DNA of 64,000 nucleotides, taken from Zymoseptoria tritici IPO323 (taxonomy: Eukaryota > Ascomycota > Dothideomycetes > Mycosphaerellales > Mycosphaerellaceae). The notes beneath the pieces are model-generated. The model saw only the letters and a list, made by a program, of their open reading frames with translations, was not told the DNA's origin and did not search any database. Shown here piece by piece: positions 41,441 to 53,694 of the stretch. The translations under genes were made by a program, and so were the position numbers. The stretch spans positions 930,001 to 994,000 of the forward strand of contig NC_018208.1 in NCBI RefSeq assembly GCF_000219625.1, written 5' to 3'. Within the stretch, counting starts at the first letter, position 1, and each line of letters opens with the position of its first letter.

Positions 41441-44277
41441 GTGACCATCGACTACGAGAAGGAATACTATAGGACGACCATCTCCACGAACATTCATCTC
41501 CGTCGATGTCGCGATCGAAAGATCCCGACAATGTCACTGGATCCGGCCAAGCGACTAGCAGTCGCCGATTGGCCACGCTGCCGCACTGTACAATACTACG
41601 AGGATACCTGTTTGACGACTTCTGTATCAGAATACCAATAGCGTCCAGCTTCCGAAGATCGGATTCAGCTGGCGCCGATGAGGATCTGGCCTCCTCATGA
41701 CGACGAGTAAGCGTATACAGCACGAAGACGATTTGTGCGAAATTGGGACCGGGCATCGGCATACCGAGAGTTAGCACTCAGCATCCACGCTCCAGGCGTC
41801 CGGAGGATACCGATTCATGGCAAGCCCGGTGCGACTGTCACCGAGGTGTACCACTGGTAATGAGGCGTGCGATGAACGTACCTGCCAGCTCTGTCAGCTC
41901 TACGACACTAGGAAGAAATTCCGGCTCGAGATGCTCGGAAAGCTCGCTCGTGATCTCGCGCGTCCGGATGGGAGGAATTTTGCAGCGCTTTGAGCGCATG
42001 GATGGTTGGTCTCAGCACAGCGCTGTTATGACCATGGCAACGGAATGGAATGAACGACATTAATTAATGCGTCTGGCTTAGAGTGCCGATGCCAACAAAA
42101 CTACTCTTCTCTCTCTTCAAACATCAAATCTTCAACAACAAGATTAAAAGTGACGTCTCATTTGCAACTTGCTACTACAGACGAGGTAACCAGGTACAGC
42201 GCACATCGAACCATTGGAACACACACGCTCTAGAGTACTGACTGACCGACTGCACGCAGCCCATAGATCTCAGAACATCCAGACCTGTACCTGAATCGCA
42301 AAGCTACCGTCCACTCTTCCAGACATGCGACAAACCACGAGGCGCACAATTACCAATGGCCACGCTGTCCGGCCCTCACTCACTACTACCCTGACTCTGC
42401 TTGCCGGCCGAAAACTGCCGCTCTCCACTACTCGCTAGACTAGAATACCCCTGTCTTCAATGTGACGACGGTGGAACCCCATCCACTCTATCTTTCTTGC
42501 TCAATGCTCACGGAGTTCGCACCAGTGGGGTTCTTCTCACCTTCCGGCAGTTCTGCTAGTGGGTGGGAAATACAAATGGCATTGACAATTACGGCCGATG
42601 TTCCTCTTCACACGGTCTGCGAGTCTTTCGCTCTGCTAGCTCTCGAAGCGATGTGTGAAGAAAGGCTTGGGATTCTTGGAAAATCAGGAGAATAAATGCA
42701 AATAACTTACACAAGCGTCTTGATTAGTAGGTAGGTACCTCCTTTAATAACGCCTACCGCTCTCTTCTCGCCCAAGGGAAATGGAGATCCTTCCGTCAGC
42801 ACGGGTCTCATCATCTCATCTCAAGGAGGTAGAGCTCATCACGAAGCCACGTACACAAGCTCATCATCAGCAGCGACGTCTACGTTCTTGCTTCTTCGGC
42901 ATCTTCGCGCGCCAGAACCTTCGCCAGGCCTGGGCCTTGAGATCTACACCTCTCAAAGCCTGAACAGAATACAGAGTTCACGATCTCCTCACCTTTAGCT
43001 TCCGCAACTCGATCGCGGGCATACGGCCGTCGAGCTTCCACATCCTGTACCGCCTAGGAGTGAGGTAGCTCCAAATACTCTTACCTCCCGTCGGTAGGAA
43101 GGCACCAAGGCACCTCCAGCAAATTCTCTGCGTGCGGGGCAAGCGAGCGGACGATGATCACGCCGACTCGCCGTTTGTTCCTCTGCATGTCTCTCTGCAT
43201 GTATCTTTTCTTTCTGTGGAGTACAACCGGGCTGTGCAAAAGGATCGCCCCACGACTGAGAAGAACGTGGCATGCCTGGGCAGGCAGTCATTCTTCGGCT
43301 CGAGTGGACGCCGCGAAGGTCGCTTCGAATTTCGCATTGGGTTTCTTGGATTTCTTGGAAACGAGTCGGCCGTCGACGCCTGTGACGTTTTTTTGAGCCA
43401 CTTGCCCGGGTTGGCTTTTGCTGACTTGGCAAACTTGGTTGCTGCGAGCTCGATTAGCTCTAGGTTGTGGCGTGCGACCGTTGTCGGCGGATCGGGAATA
43501 AGATTAGAGTAGGCGATATGGTGTGGCGACGGAAGAGGTACCGAAGATCGGGAGAAAGTGTAGAGGACGGGCACGGAGATGGAGCTGGATGCGGATGGCG
43601 GCGGCGGGTGGTTGTGTGGAGATGATGTCTTTCGTAGAAGCCACCGGCTCTCGCCACGAGGTACAGAGAAGACGTATGGTCTTCTTTCAATAGTCTTTGC
43701 CTTTGGCCTTTGACAGTGCGAAGAGGAAGTGCTGGCTGTGCAAGGCTCGTCAAGCAACGATGGATATGGCTAATGGCAGGAATCAATGGCAACAGGAGAT
43801 GCTTGTTGGGTGAGAACGAGAAGCTCTTGAGAGCAGGCCGGCGTCCTCTGCTGCAGTCCATCGTCTATGCAGACAAGAGTCACCACATGTTGTCGTTGTG
43901 CAAGGCTCGTAAAGGACTCCAGAAATCGCGACGGAGGAATGTGATAGCCGTCTCCAGCGATACGAGGCATAAGTAAGTTATTGAAATGTATGAGATCTCA
44001 GTCAAGGAGGAACAGACTTGTAGACAAAGGGATTTCATTCAATTAATCAGCGATTTCAGGCGCCGCATAATCCAAGCATGTCAGCGCAGATAGGCCTATT
44101 CAAAGTAAGTCGTAAGTTTGATTCTTACTCTCCTTCAGCTTCCCTTCTCTTCCCTTTCCTACAGCCCAACCCTTGCTGCCAACCGTCTAATTTGCCTGCC
44201 TCATAGCCTGCGCATCCTGCCACCCATCCTCAGCAGAGTACAAATAATTCGTGAAAGAATCATCCCCATCACCAAGC
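41441..44277. other. 2.8 kb gene-poor region left of the retroelement
   Basis: No supported gene. Frames of 60-199 codons (for example 43158-43757 minus) lack motifs and overlap on both strands. Base composition is host-like up to the target duplication, then drops abruptly in GC. Its last part is the original 3' flank of the secreted-protein gene now at 57.9-59.3 kb. Confidence 0.5.
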
Positions 44278-44282
44278 AGAAC
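44278..44282. repeat. Target-site duplication agaac, left copy
   Basis: The five bases agaac immediately precede the 5' LTR and are repeated immediately after the 3' LTR at 57880-57884. Five bp is usual for Ty3/gypsy integrases. Confidence 0.95.
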
Positions 44283-44396
44283 TGTTACGGAACGCTTGGT
44301 CACTAGTTAGGTGACCGGTCAGGTGACCGCAGTTACCTCATAGTTCCTCCACTAGCAGATAGTTACTTAATTACGTTTATACACCATTCCATACTA
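44283..44396 (+). repeat. 5' LTR (114 bp)
   Basis: Starts TGTTACGG and ends CCATTCCATACTA; the final dinucleotide is TA where the 3' LTR has CA, one of six C-to-T changes on this copy. A short LTR for such a long element. The primer-binding site should start within a few bases (44397-44416), but mutation prevents naming the tRNA. Confidence 0.95.
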
Positions 44397-46165
44397 AATA
44401 GTAGCTAAGAACGTACGAAATTTTTCAATTTTACTATCTCGTTATTATACGAGAACTAGCTATTACCGGCACTAGTTTCCCGTCTTATAGACGTAGAAAA
44501 ACCTAGGACATCCGGAGCCTATAGTAACTACATCCCGAGGACGCGACACGCGGCAATCCCTAGTTTAGTACGATATTAGTAAATCGGTCCTACAAAAGAC
44601 GGCGACCGCCGCTATATCTATTGCAGCTTGCTACCGATCGCTTAGCTTATTACTCTGCCGGACTATTACTAGAACGCGCCTAGTGCTTCTTACGCTCGGA
44701 AGGACCGCTCCTTTTGTTTTAGATTACTTGTAGTAACTACTATTTTCCGCATACGCGGTAGCTACTTATTTCTAGATTTCCTTCCTTGCTACGTCTACTA
44801 CAACTCTTTAGTCGTAGCCGGCTCCGCCCTTGCAACTATTACAACGCCCTCTATTATCGAGTCTTGCCTTGTAGACTTACGCCTACTTCCGCACACCTAC
44901 ATCCGCACGCTTTAGCAAACTTAACTTCTTTCGCCCTCTATTAACAACTCTGCGTTATTTCGCTTCCGCTCGCACCCTATAGTTTACTTATAGTCGCTAA
45001 ACTAGCCGAGACGCATTTACTAGCGGCTTTACTCTCCGAGGGAGAGCGTTAGTACCTTATTACCTAGGCGCCCTACCTTCTCGCCTTCGCGAACTACTTA
45101 CCTAAACTTCGCACTACTCCTTTTACGCTTACTAACGTACTTTACGCACAGCTATGTTATATTATTTATAACGAGGCTTTCGGCGAACTCGCTACCGTTA
45201 CCGAAGTACCTAAGAAGAGAAGAGCTCGATCGGCCGAAGTTAAGATCGAACCTACCCTCGGCTTCCCTATGTCCTAGCTAGGCTTCCTAGTAGACGTAGA
45301 GAATAAACGCCAGCGCTATAACGCACTTATAAGCTCGTAGCCGACCGAATTCCGCCCTCGACTTCGTGTACGCTCCCCTATTCCTTCTCCCGGGTCCTTA
45401 AACTTATCTACCGAGCTCCCCGAGACTCTATACCTAAAACTCTTCGGAGTATAGTACGACGCGCTACTACTACCTCGTCGACCTACTACCGTCGTAGATA
45501 GGAGAAAAGAGAGGATTGTTATAACTAGCTTCTCGAAGCTAAACCTTAAGACGTTCCTAGAGCGTTAGCAACCCTTAAGTTCTAAGCAACCGGCACCTTA
45601 ACCTTTACTACCCGCCTAGTCTACTATAGCCGGAGAAGGAGGCTATATCGATAGTTAAGTTCCGCAACCTCCTAACTAAGTCTTAGCTGCTATGCAGAGA
45701 GCCCTAGACGAGCAACGCGAGCGACATAAGCAGTAGATAGCCGAACAAAATGCTATGCTATAGCAACGTATCGAGCAGTTAACGTAATAGATCGCGAATA
45801 GTCCAAATAGCAACGCTTAACCCCGTTAAAATTAGCAAGGTTAGAATAACGCTTAGTAAGGCTAGAACAGAGACGCACCGCTACTACTTAGAGAACAACA
45901 ACAACTAGCGCCGCAACGACTGTAGCAAGTCAACCTCGACGAGCTAATCGACGCAGCCCTCGCTCGCCGAGAGATCCGTTAAGGCTACGCGAATTATAGC
46001 GCATTACCGCACCTAGGCTATAGAGCTAATGCTCTAGCTGTAGGAGCGCGTGCACAAGACTAACAAGATCTCCTACTACTAGCCGGTCTTAACAATCGAC
46101 GTAGCCTAGGAGGACCTAGAGATCCAGAACAGAATGCACGAAATGTATAGCTACTAAACCCGAAT

Positions 46166-46465
46166 AGTTATAGACCTAGGCTACCGCTAGCCGGAGAACC
46201 CTACTAATTTCCGCCGGATGCATACGCACTAGCGCTATATAGTTATAGACCTAGCCCTCTAGCAGCCGGAGAACCCTACTAATTTCCGCCGGATGCATAC
46301 GCACTAGCGCCGTATAGTTATAGACCTAGCCCTCTAGCAGCCGGAGAACCCTACTAATTTCTACTAGATGCCTACGCACTAGCACCGCATAGTTATAGAC
46401 CTAGCCCTCCTGCGCCTAGAGACCTATACTAATATCCGCCGAATTAGTAGGTACTACCTTACTAG
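46166..46465 (+). repeat. 75-bp tandem repeat, four units, inside gag
   Basis: The string AGTTATAGACCTAG recurs at 46166, 46241, 46316 and 46391, with a strict 75-bp period. The period is 25 codons, and the units encode a Tyr/Pro/Ala-rich peptide containing PSPLAAGEPY. Units 2 and 3 are nearly identical; units 1 and 4 are more diverged. Confidence 0.85.
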
Positions 46466-47671
46466 AACTATAGACCTAGCCTCGGTTTCTAGCAAGATTA
46501 CGTATAGGAAGCTGCAGGTCTCTAGCTACCGGCAGACTAACCCTATCGACGTAATTCTTACGCTTCTTAAGATAGTCTACAACGTCGGGAGAAGTTCAAG
46601 CCGGACGAGATCGGATTCTTCGACCCTAACATTTCTATAGACAAGGGGGCAGGAGGCTAACTTACTATCGGCGGTAAGCTATAGTACCGGGACATCTACT
46701 TATTTACGAATGTCCTTAAGATTGTAGCCAAATTAGGCTAATTCTCCTACGAGACGCTACGACTGTCGATTAACCTTTGTCTTCGAGCTAAGGCAGCCGA
46801 TTAGTACAATATGTAGTTAGACGACATTACTCGGACCTATCTGCGTAAAGGACTGGGCATTACGCGCTAGCTCGAGCTGCTAATTAAAAAGTTCAAACCT
46901 AGCATTTTTATAGTTCATGCTATGCTTGCTGCTAAGAAATACGACCTTAACTTAGTCCGCAACGGCCGAACGCCGTTAGATTTCGTGTCTAACGTCGCTT
47001 TACTACTTTAGCAGACCGGAAAGACCGACACCGACTACATTCTCTAAGAATGTTAGTCTAAGACTTACGAGTCCTTACGCCTTTACATCGCGGTACCCTA
47101 GGCGGGCATAACTTAAGATTAATTTACCTCGTTAATAGACGCTTACTACCTTACTTAGAGGCAGCTGTAGCTACATTAGCGTACTAACACCTTATTATAG
47201 CTCTAATCGCGAAATAGTAGGTACAAAGACGTAGCGCCTGTTTACAAGTAGCAGGACACGCGCAATTTCCCCTCTAACAACTCCCGTAATAATACGTAAT
47301 AGCAAAACGCGAGCGCCTATTCTAACCGAGGCTTTAACAGCAACGGTAATCGAGGAAACGAACAGCCCGGTTAGACGACCTAGAGGAGCAGCTATAATAG
47401 CAGCACCGTCCTAAGAGGCAAGCCGTATATTAAAGCCGGTGCAAATGCTATATAGGACAATAATCTTCAAACCTTCCTCGTACGCCTAGAAGACGTAGAA
47501 GACGACGACGAGCGCGCCGCTTAAAAGCGGCGAGAAGAGCAAGAGCAAGAGTTGATAGATCTGCATAACGGAGATACTCGATAGGACAACACATAGCAGA
47601 ACTCGGAGGACTAAGACCTAAGAGAAGTTATTCCCGCGATAATAGTCGCTTTAGACTAGAAGTATCGAATG

Positions 47672-47725
47672 TGTAGGGAGCCCTGCGGATCTAACAACAA
47701 ATTGCATAACTACATCCGTTAATGC
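47672..47725 (+). other. C2HC zinc-finger remnant at the gag 3' end
   Basis: In the gag phase the order is Cys-x3-Cys-x6-His-x5-Cys, with TGT at 47672, TGC at 47684, CAT at 47705 and TGC at 47723; one TAA stop lies inside. The segment SNNKLHNYIR resembles the (S/P)NNKLHxHxRxC finger I recall from fungal gypsy elements, which is distinct from the usual CCHC knuckle. Confidence 0.6.
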
Positions 47726-48099
47726 TATAGGGGAAAAGTAGGCGGCAATTAGAGAACTCCTCCTCTATTTGCGACAAAACTGCGGGAGATCCTTCTTACT
47801 TATCGATGTAGACGGCTCTCCTACCTAGCAGGCTACTAGATTTAGCAGATCCTATTACCTACTCTACTTTTCAGGCATCTACAACTCCCTTATCGACGTA
47901 GCCTACTAGACCGCCGGGCCCGCCGTTGAAAACCGAAGCCTTATCGGCAAAAGCTTTATTAGCAGTTTCAGATTCTTTTTCGCATCGCACTTAGGCTTCT
48001 TAAACAGACCTAGCATCGCCTCCGTCTATAGATAGAGACCCACCGATTATCGATTATTCCGTAGTCTTACCTGCTAGGAATCTAGCTTACGCTTTTAGG

Positions 48100-51000
48100 T
48101 CGTTTAACATTGTTAAAGCTTACTACCGACTTTTACCTAGCAGCGAATCCTAGCGCGTGTATCTAGATACTAGCACACGAGCCTCTATAGTTAACAAGGC
48201 TTAGCTATTAAAGACTATCGGCTCCGTAGGTATTTAGAAATTGCGACAGCCCCTTACCTTTGTATTACTTATAGGACATACCGATTACAGCGAGTAGAAG
48301 ATGCTTCCTATGTACTTTCTAGCGCATTATAAGGGCAGATCCGTCCTAGCAAAGATCGAATAGCCGGTTCGCATTGTTAAGAACTGCCTAGCGAACATAT
48401 TACTCGGGACTAACGTAATAGTTCCCGCGGGTTTTTGCATTAATCTACTAAATAGCAAGGTGTTAATGCGAAAGAACGACGACGCGGAGATAGCGATCGT
48501 AGTAACTCCTCGTTCTAAAGACAGAATTAAAGCTTTAGTTACATCTACCGCCCTATACCTCGTGCCCGCTCGCTCTATTATAAACATTTAAATTAAGGTT
48601 AGCCGACTGCTCGAAAAGAACCGAGACTACGAGTTCTTCCCTAAGGGGGCCGGCAAAAAGGATAGCTTGCGATTATTCTATTATGTTATAGATGTAGATA
48701 CTATTGCGATTAGAGTTATAAACCAGATATATACATTAATTCGGATTCTTCGAGGCTAGCACCTTAGAGAAGTAATCGAACTCGAGATAGATAGATATTA
48801 CTACATCTCCGAAAAGGACGCCCTCCTAGACGGAGCCGATAACATTCTCGCACGCTACTTAAACCCCTCGACCGAGGAGCCGGCATCGACGTAGCGGGAG
48901 CCCTACAATAAGCAACCCTTAATAGAGCTAGATATTAATCCGAACATACTACTTACTAAACTCGCAAACGGAGTAACGATATATAGAGATAGAGCAGATG
49001 CCGCAGCCCTACAAAAGGTCGTAGAGAGGTTCCCCGAGCTCTTTATAGATCGCGGCACTATAGTAGACCTCCTACTAGACCGACATCTTACCGCTTCCTT
49101 AATACCGAATTAGCAAGATCGAAAGCAGGTCTCTTAAGTCTACCTACTTTCCTTACGCGACCGCCCTATAGTAGACAAAGTTTTTAACGGTCTCTACGCT
49201 TAGGACAAGATAGGAAACAACAAGCACTTCACGCCGCTAGCGTGGCCCTGTTTTGTAGTCTAGAAAGACATCTTCGTAGATAGAAAGATCGAACAGCGTC
49301 CGCGGGTTATTATCAACATCCGGGGTCTTAACTAGATATGCATAAAAGACACATACCCGCTTCCCCTACTAAACGACATCTTCGCAATAATCCGGGGGTG
49401 CAGTTTTATTACAATTATAGACGTACACGCTATGTTCTATTAATTTCAGATTGCGGAGTCCGACTAGCCTAAGTTCATAGTAAACTCGCACCGAGGTTAG
49501 GAATACCTGAAAGTAGCTCTAATAGGGTATTACAATAGCGTCTAGCATGTACAAAGAGTCCTGGACGAGACGTTGCGCGACTTAAAGTTCGCTCGTAGCT
49601 ACGTCGACGACATAGTCGTAGCCTTACGCACCCTCGCAGAACACCTTACCCACCTAGATGCCGTTTTTACCTGTCTCGACGCTAGAAGGTTTAGTTTAGC
49701 CCTAACTAAATCGTTTATCGGTTTCCCTTCTACTAAAGTCCTCGGCTAACAAGTTAGTAGACGCGGTTTCTTTACTATAGCAGAGCGGATTGCAGCCTTA
49801 AAGGAATTTAAACGCCCGATAGACGCAGCAGCGCTAGAAGCCTACATCGGCATTATAGGATATCTACGCGCCTACATCCCGTACTATGCCCGCCTAGCGG
49901 AGCTACTACAGAATATAAAGACATTAGCTCTTAAGACCGCACTAGAGAAAGGAGGTAAGCGCAAAGCCTATACGAAAAAATCAACTATCGAATAGACGTC
50001 GGAAATGTAGGAATCGTAGAAATCCCTCTAGGCCTGTTAGGACGATCTAACCTTCCTTTATTATTTCGACGAGAAACATACACTATATATAGAGGTAGAC
50101 TCCTTAAAGGCTTTCGGTGTCGGTGTCGTCTACTACTATGTTTTTAAGGATCCGGAACTACTAGCCGAAGACTTACCTACACCTTATATACAAGCGGACG
50201 ACACACTTGTAGACTTCGTGGACTCGACGTCTTAGTTAAAGAGAACTAAAGATTTCCCTTGCTTAAAAGTTTAGATTATAGGGTTTGCTAGCTACGGACT
50301 TACCGGCGCAGAGTTAAGATACGCAATTACTAAACTCGAAATGTTCGGAGTCGTCTAGGCTACTAAGAAGCTTCGACCAATAATAGACGTAGCGCCTAAA
50401 GTCTATATGCTTATAGATTACTTAGCCGTAACAGCGATCGCGAAGAAATTTCAGATCGCTACTACGGTCTCTAACGACCGCCTTAATTACCGCCTAGTCT
50501 CCGTAGTAGTTTTCCTATCTTAATTTCCTTATATAGAAGTTATGTATAGACCTAGGCGATTGCATATCGTACTAGACGCACTAAGCAGATTAGAAGGATT
50601 CCGTAAGGAAAACAAAGCCTTAGACTTAAACGACAGCGGCTTAGATAATATCCCTGCCTTCTTAATGCAAGTTTTTCTCTTAACGGAGGAAGTAAACTAT
50701 AACTATTTAACAACGGTATTAAATCTCTCCGACGAGTTTCGACAGAAGGTAAAAGACGGTTACTAGGCAAGCAAGGCATAGAAGCGACTCGCGCGAGTGG
50801 TTACTCGGCTCGTAAAGGAGAAGACTAAGATCGTTAGCGCAACTAACTCCCCTAGCTACATCGATCGGACCTTGGCCCAATCTGCGGAAACAGGAATAAC
50901 AGGAACTTCGCGCCCGAAGACGCAGAAGTCCGGTTAAGCTCATAGGTTCTAGTCCGTAATAGAGAAAATGGACAACGCCGACATAGACTTAGCGATCTTT

Positions 51001-53382
51001 AAAGGAATTCGTTTTTTTATAGAGGATAGCCTAATTTACTATGTTAATCCTAAGACTAGGCACCCTCGGCTCTGCATACTACCCTTACTTACTTACGAGA
51101 TTTTCGAAATAGTATACGATTACAGGCACTACGCTAGTTTTAACCGCGCTTTCGACCGCATTATAGCTACAATGTATATAAAAGACTGCGGTCGGCTGCT
51201 CCGCGAATATATCGATTATTGCCTAGCCTGCTAGGATTGCTAGACGAGGCGTTACAAACCTTACAGCTACCTTTACCCGATAGATGTAGAGGGCCCGCCG
51301 ATAGGAGTCGTCGTAGCAGACTGGATTACTGCGATGCCTCCTACTATCGACGCTTTTAACATACTCCTTACCGTTACTTGCAAACGCTCTAAGCGAGTTA
51401 TGCTGCTCCCGGGCAAAATAACATAGTTAGCAATAGAATAGGCAGATTGTTACCTTACCGCTATTTAAGAACGTAGGTAGTCCGTCCTATACGCGATAAT
51501 ATCGGACCGTAACTCTAAGTAGCTTAGTAATTTTTGGAGGCGCTTGTTCTTACTTCTGGGAGCAAAGCTCCTTATATTAACTGCGTACTATCCTCAAACA
51601 GACGGATAGTTAGAGCGCACGAATTAAACAGTCGAGATCGCGATACGATACTATATTTACGCAAACCCGTACGGTTAATAGACAGACATGCTCCTATCTC
51701 TTACCTCCTACCTTAACTCTTATAAGAACGCATCTACCGGAGTCTCGCCTGACTAATACCTATACGGTTTTAATTTAAATACGGACGCATTAATCGCTCT
51801 TCGAGATCTGCCGGAAGCTAAGTTTATATCTATCCGTTAGCAATTCCGAACGTAGGCCGACGAAGCAATAGCATTCGCAAATATTGCAATAAAGGACCGG
51901 TACGATAATACTTATAAGAGACTAATCCTATAGGTAGGAGATTACGCTTATCTCCGCCTTTACTATAGATATAAGGTATACGGAGAGAACTCTCGGAAGT
52001 ACAACTAATAGCGAGTTAGGCCTTTTAAGATTAAGAAAGTTATTAGCAAGCTAGCTTACTAATTAGAGCTCCTACCGAATGCCCGTTTTTACGACGTAGT
52101 CTCTATCGCATAACTAGAACCCGCGCCGATTAAGGATAACCCTTACTCCCGACCGCGTAATCTTTTCTAGCAACCGATAGATCTAGCCGGAGCGCCTTAG
52201 CCCCTAGAGTTCGTTTAACAGATCTTAGGTAAGCGCGAGCAAGGAGACAAGATCTAGTACTGCGTTAAATAGTAAGATCTTGGACCTACCTACAACGAGT
52301 AGATTAACGCAAGTAACCTTAAGGCATGCAAAGAACTTGTTAACGCGTTCGAACAATCTAAGGACGTCTAGGCGAAGCAACGACAGAAAAAGCTAGCTAC
52401 GATACTAGTCCTCCCTAAACTACACGCTCTACTTACTCGTCCGGGAAAGCTCAAACTACTTAAGCATAGGGAAACGGGTATAGAAAAGACGTCTACTACG
52501 TCGATGCTAGAGAACAGTTAGAGCAAAACGCCAGCCGATGCGAGACCCCAGAGCATTCCTAGACCGGCCCCTACCTCTAGCGCAGCTAACGCCGAGAGTA
52601 GGCTACTAGGCCCCTTAAACTCGAAGAGCAGTCTAATACCGACTACTACATTTACCGCAGCGAACGCGAAGAGCAGAACTTCTATCGCTCCGAGATCTTA
52701 AAACATTCCGACACCGGCACCTACGTCTACTGCAGCAGAGGCGAGGAGTGCGACCTTAATCGCTCCGAGACCTTAGAACATTCGGACACGAGCACCTACA
52801 TCTACTACAGCCAAACCTAAGAGAGGACAGCTAGGTCCCTTAACGCCGGCAAACACGTTTATCGCTGCCCGTCCAAGGAGTGAAGTTTTAGTAATTTAAG
52901 AATTGAACATTTTGTCCCCGAGAGTTACATCTATCGAACTCGGCGCGTAGAGGACGCCGCTAAAGCTAGCAAAGTAAGGCAAAACCGCGGTTCCGAGACC
53001 TACGTCGATACCGAATGTAGGGGAAAGACTCGGTCTAAGGACTAACGAGTGCCTCGACATCCGCGCACCGAGAGCTACGTCTACCGCCGAGAACGAGAAG
53101 AGAGTCGTTCTAACCCCTAGGAAGGCATTTCTAACTACGACACCGATAGCTACGTCTACGCCGATATTAACAAGGAGCAAAACTAGATATATAGCGGATC
53201 CGTTTGTTAAGACATTACTAACTTCTTTCCGCGCGAGAGTAGTTACCCGGGAAGAGGGTTTTCCCGCTCCTGTAGCAGATACGGACAGACGCATCTTACT
53301 AGCGAAAAAACCGAAGGATAACAAGTTGCCTACGTTATTTATAGACGCGGAGCTATCGTTATCTTTTCTGGTCCGGCGCTAA
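48100..53382 (+). pseudogene. pol remnant: protease, RT, RNase H, integrase, chromodomain-like segment, long tail
   Basis: All domains lie in one phase (position mod 3 = 1), broken only by stops. The protease core is at about 48160, where GAT ACT AGC (D-T-S) stands for the expected D-T-G; a single TpG-to-TpA change explains it. RT covers about 49.2-49.8 kb, with the active site YVDD at 49600-49611. An RNase H-like segment (LYIEVDSLKAFGVGVV) lies near 50.1 kb. The connection segment (RRLHIVLDALSRLEGF) is at 50.55 kb. The integrase has its zinc-binding H and C residues at 51.13-51.24 kb and core acidic residues in VADWITAMPP, the SDRN block and the TDG block up to about 51.65 kb. A chromodomain-like stretch is at 52.2-52.4 kb. 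The phase then stays open in the same style to a TAA at 53380, a tail of about 1 kb. Confidence 0.85.
52540..53200 (+). repeat. Ser/Thr/Pro/Ala-rich repeats in the Pol tail
   Basis: Blocks coding (A/P)(P/A)TST(A/T)AE or close variants recur around 52.72, 52.80, 53.07 and 53.14 kb, and two copies include the longer ARSATLIAPRP-type unit. They lie downstream of the chromodomain, in the pol phase. A related ATSTAEAK block reappears at about 56.25 kb inside the third reading frame. Confidence 0.6.
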
Positions 53383-53694
53383 AGCGAGCGTATACGCATT
53401 TTACCGGCCTTATTTTTACCGGCATAGATTTTCTTATAAGCGCGCACATAAATTCGCGCGTTATTTACTCTTTTCTTACCCGTAGCCTATAGCTTTTTGC
53501 GCACGGTCCCGAAGCAAACGAGCTCTTACTTTATTTTCCTACTTTTCGCACTTTAGCTTCTATACTTAAACACTAACCCTCTATAAATATTAAACTTAAC
53601 TTTAACCTTTACTAAGTATCGAACCTGTCCTGAACATTAACCTTTTACTAACAGTCTATGTCTCGTTATAGTAACGGCCACATCTACTACTATA

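Larger units (their letters stand above)
45269..47740 (+). pseudogene. gag remnant
   Basis: From an ATG at 45269 a frame with many TAG and TAA codons can be followed, in the same phase (position mod 3 = 2), to about 47.74 kb. It includes a Gln/Arg-rich stretch near 45.7 kb, a Pro/Tyr repeat (46166-46465), a capsid-like segment around 46.6-47.2 kb and a zinc-finger end. The start is a suggestion only; 44397-45268 could be leader or further coding sequence. The phase differs from pol, so expression would have needed a frameshift or a separate start. Confidence 0.6.

Noticed and set aside
50542..51234. Two 74- and 88-codon open frames inside the AT-rich block as possible host genes
   Set aside because: Both are intact stretches of the retrotransposon pol phase: the connection segment before integrase and the integrase zinc-binding region.
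52896..53324. 142-codon minus frame inside the retroelement with repeated VDVALG-like units
   Set aside because: It is the complement of the Ser/Thr/Pro repeats of the Pol tail. RIP makes stops mainly as TAG/TAA on the sense strand, which leaves antisense frames open.
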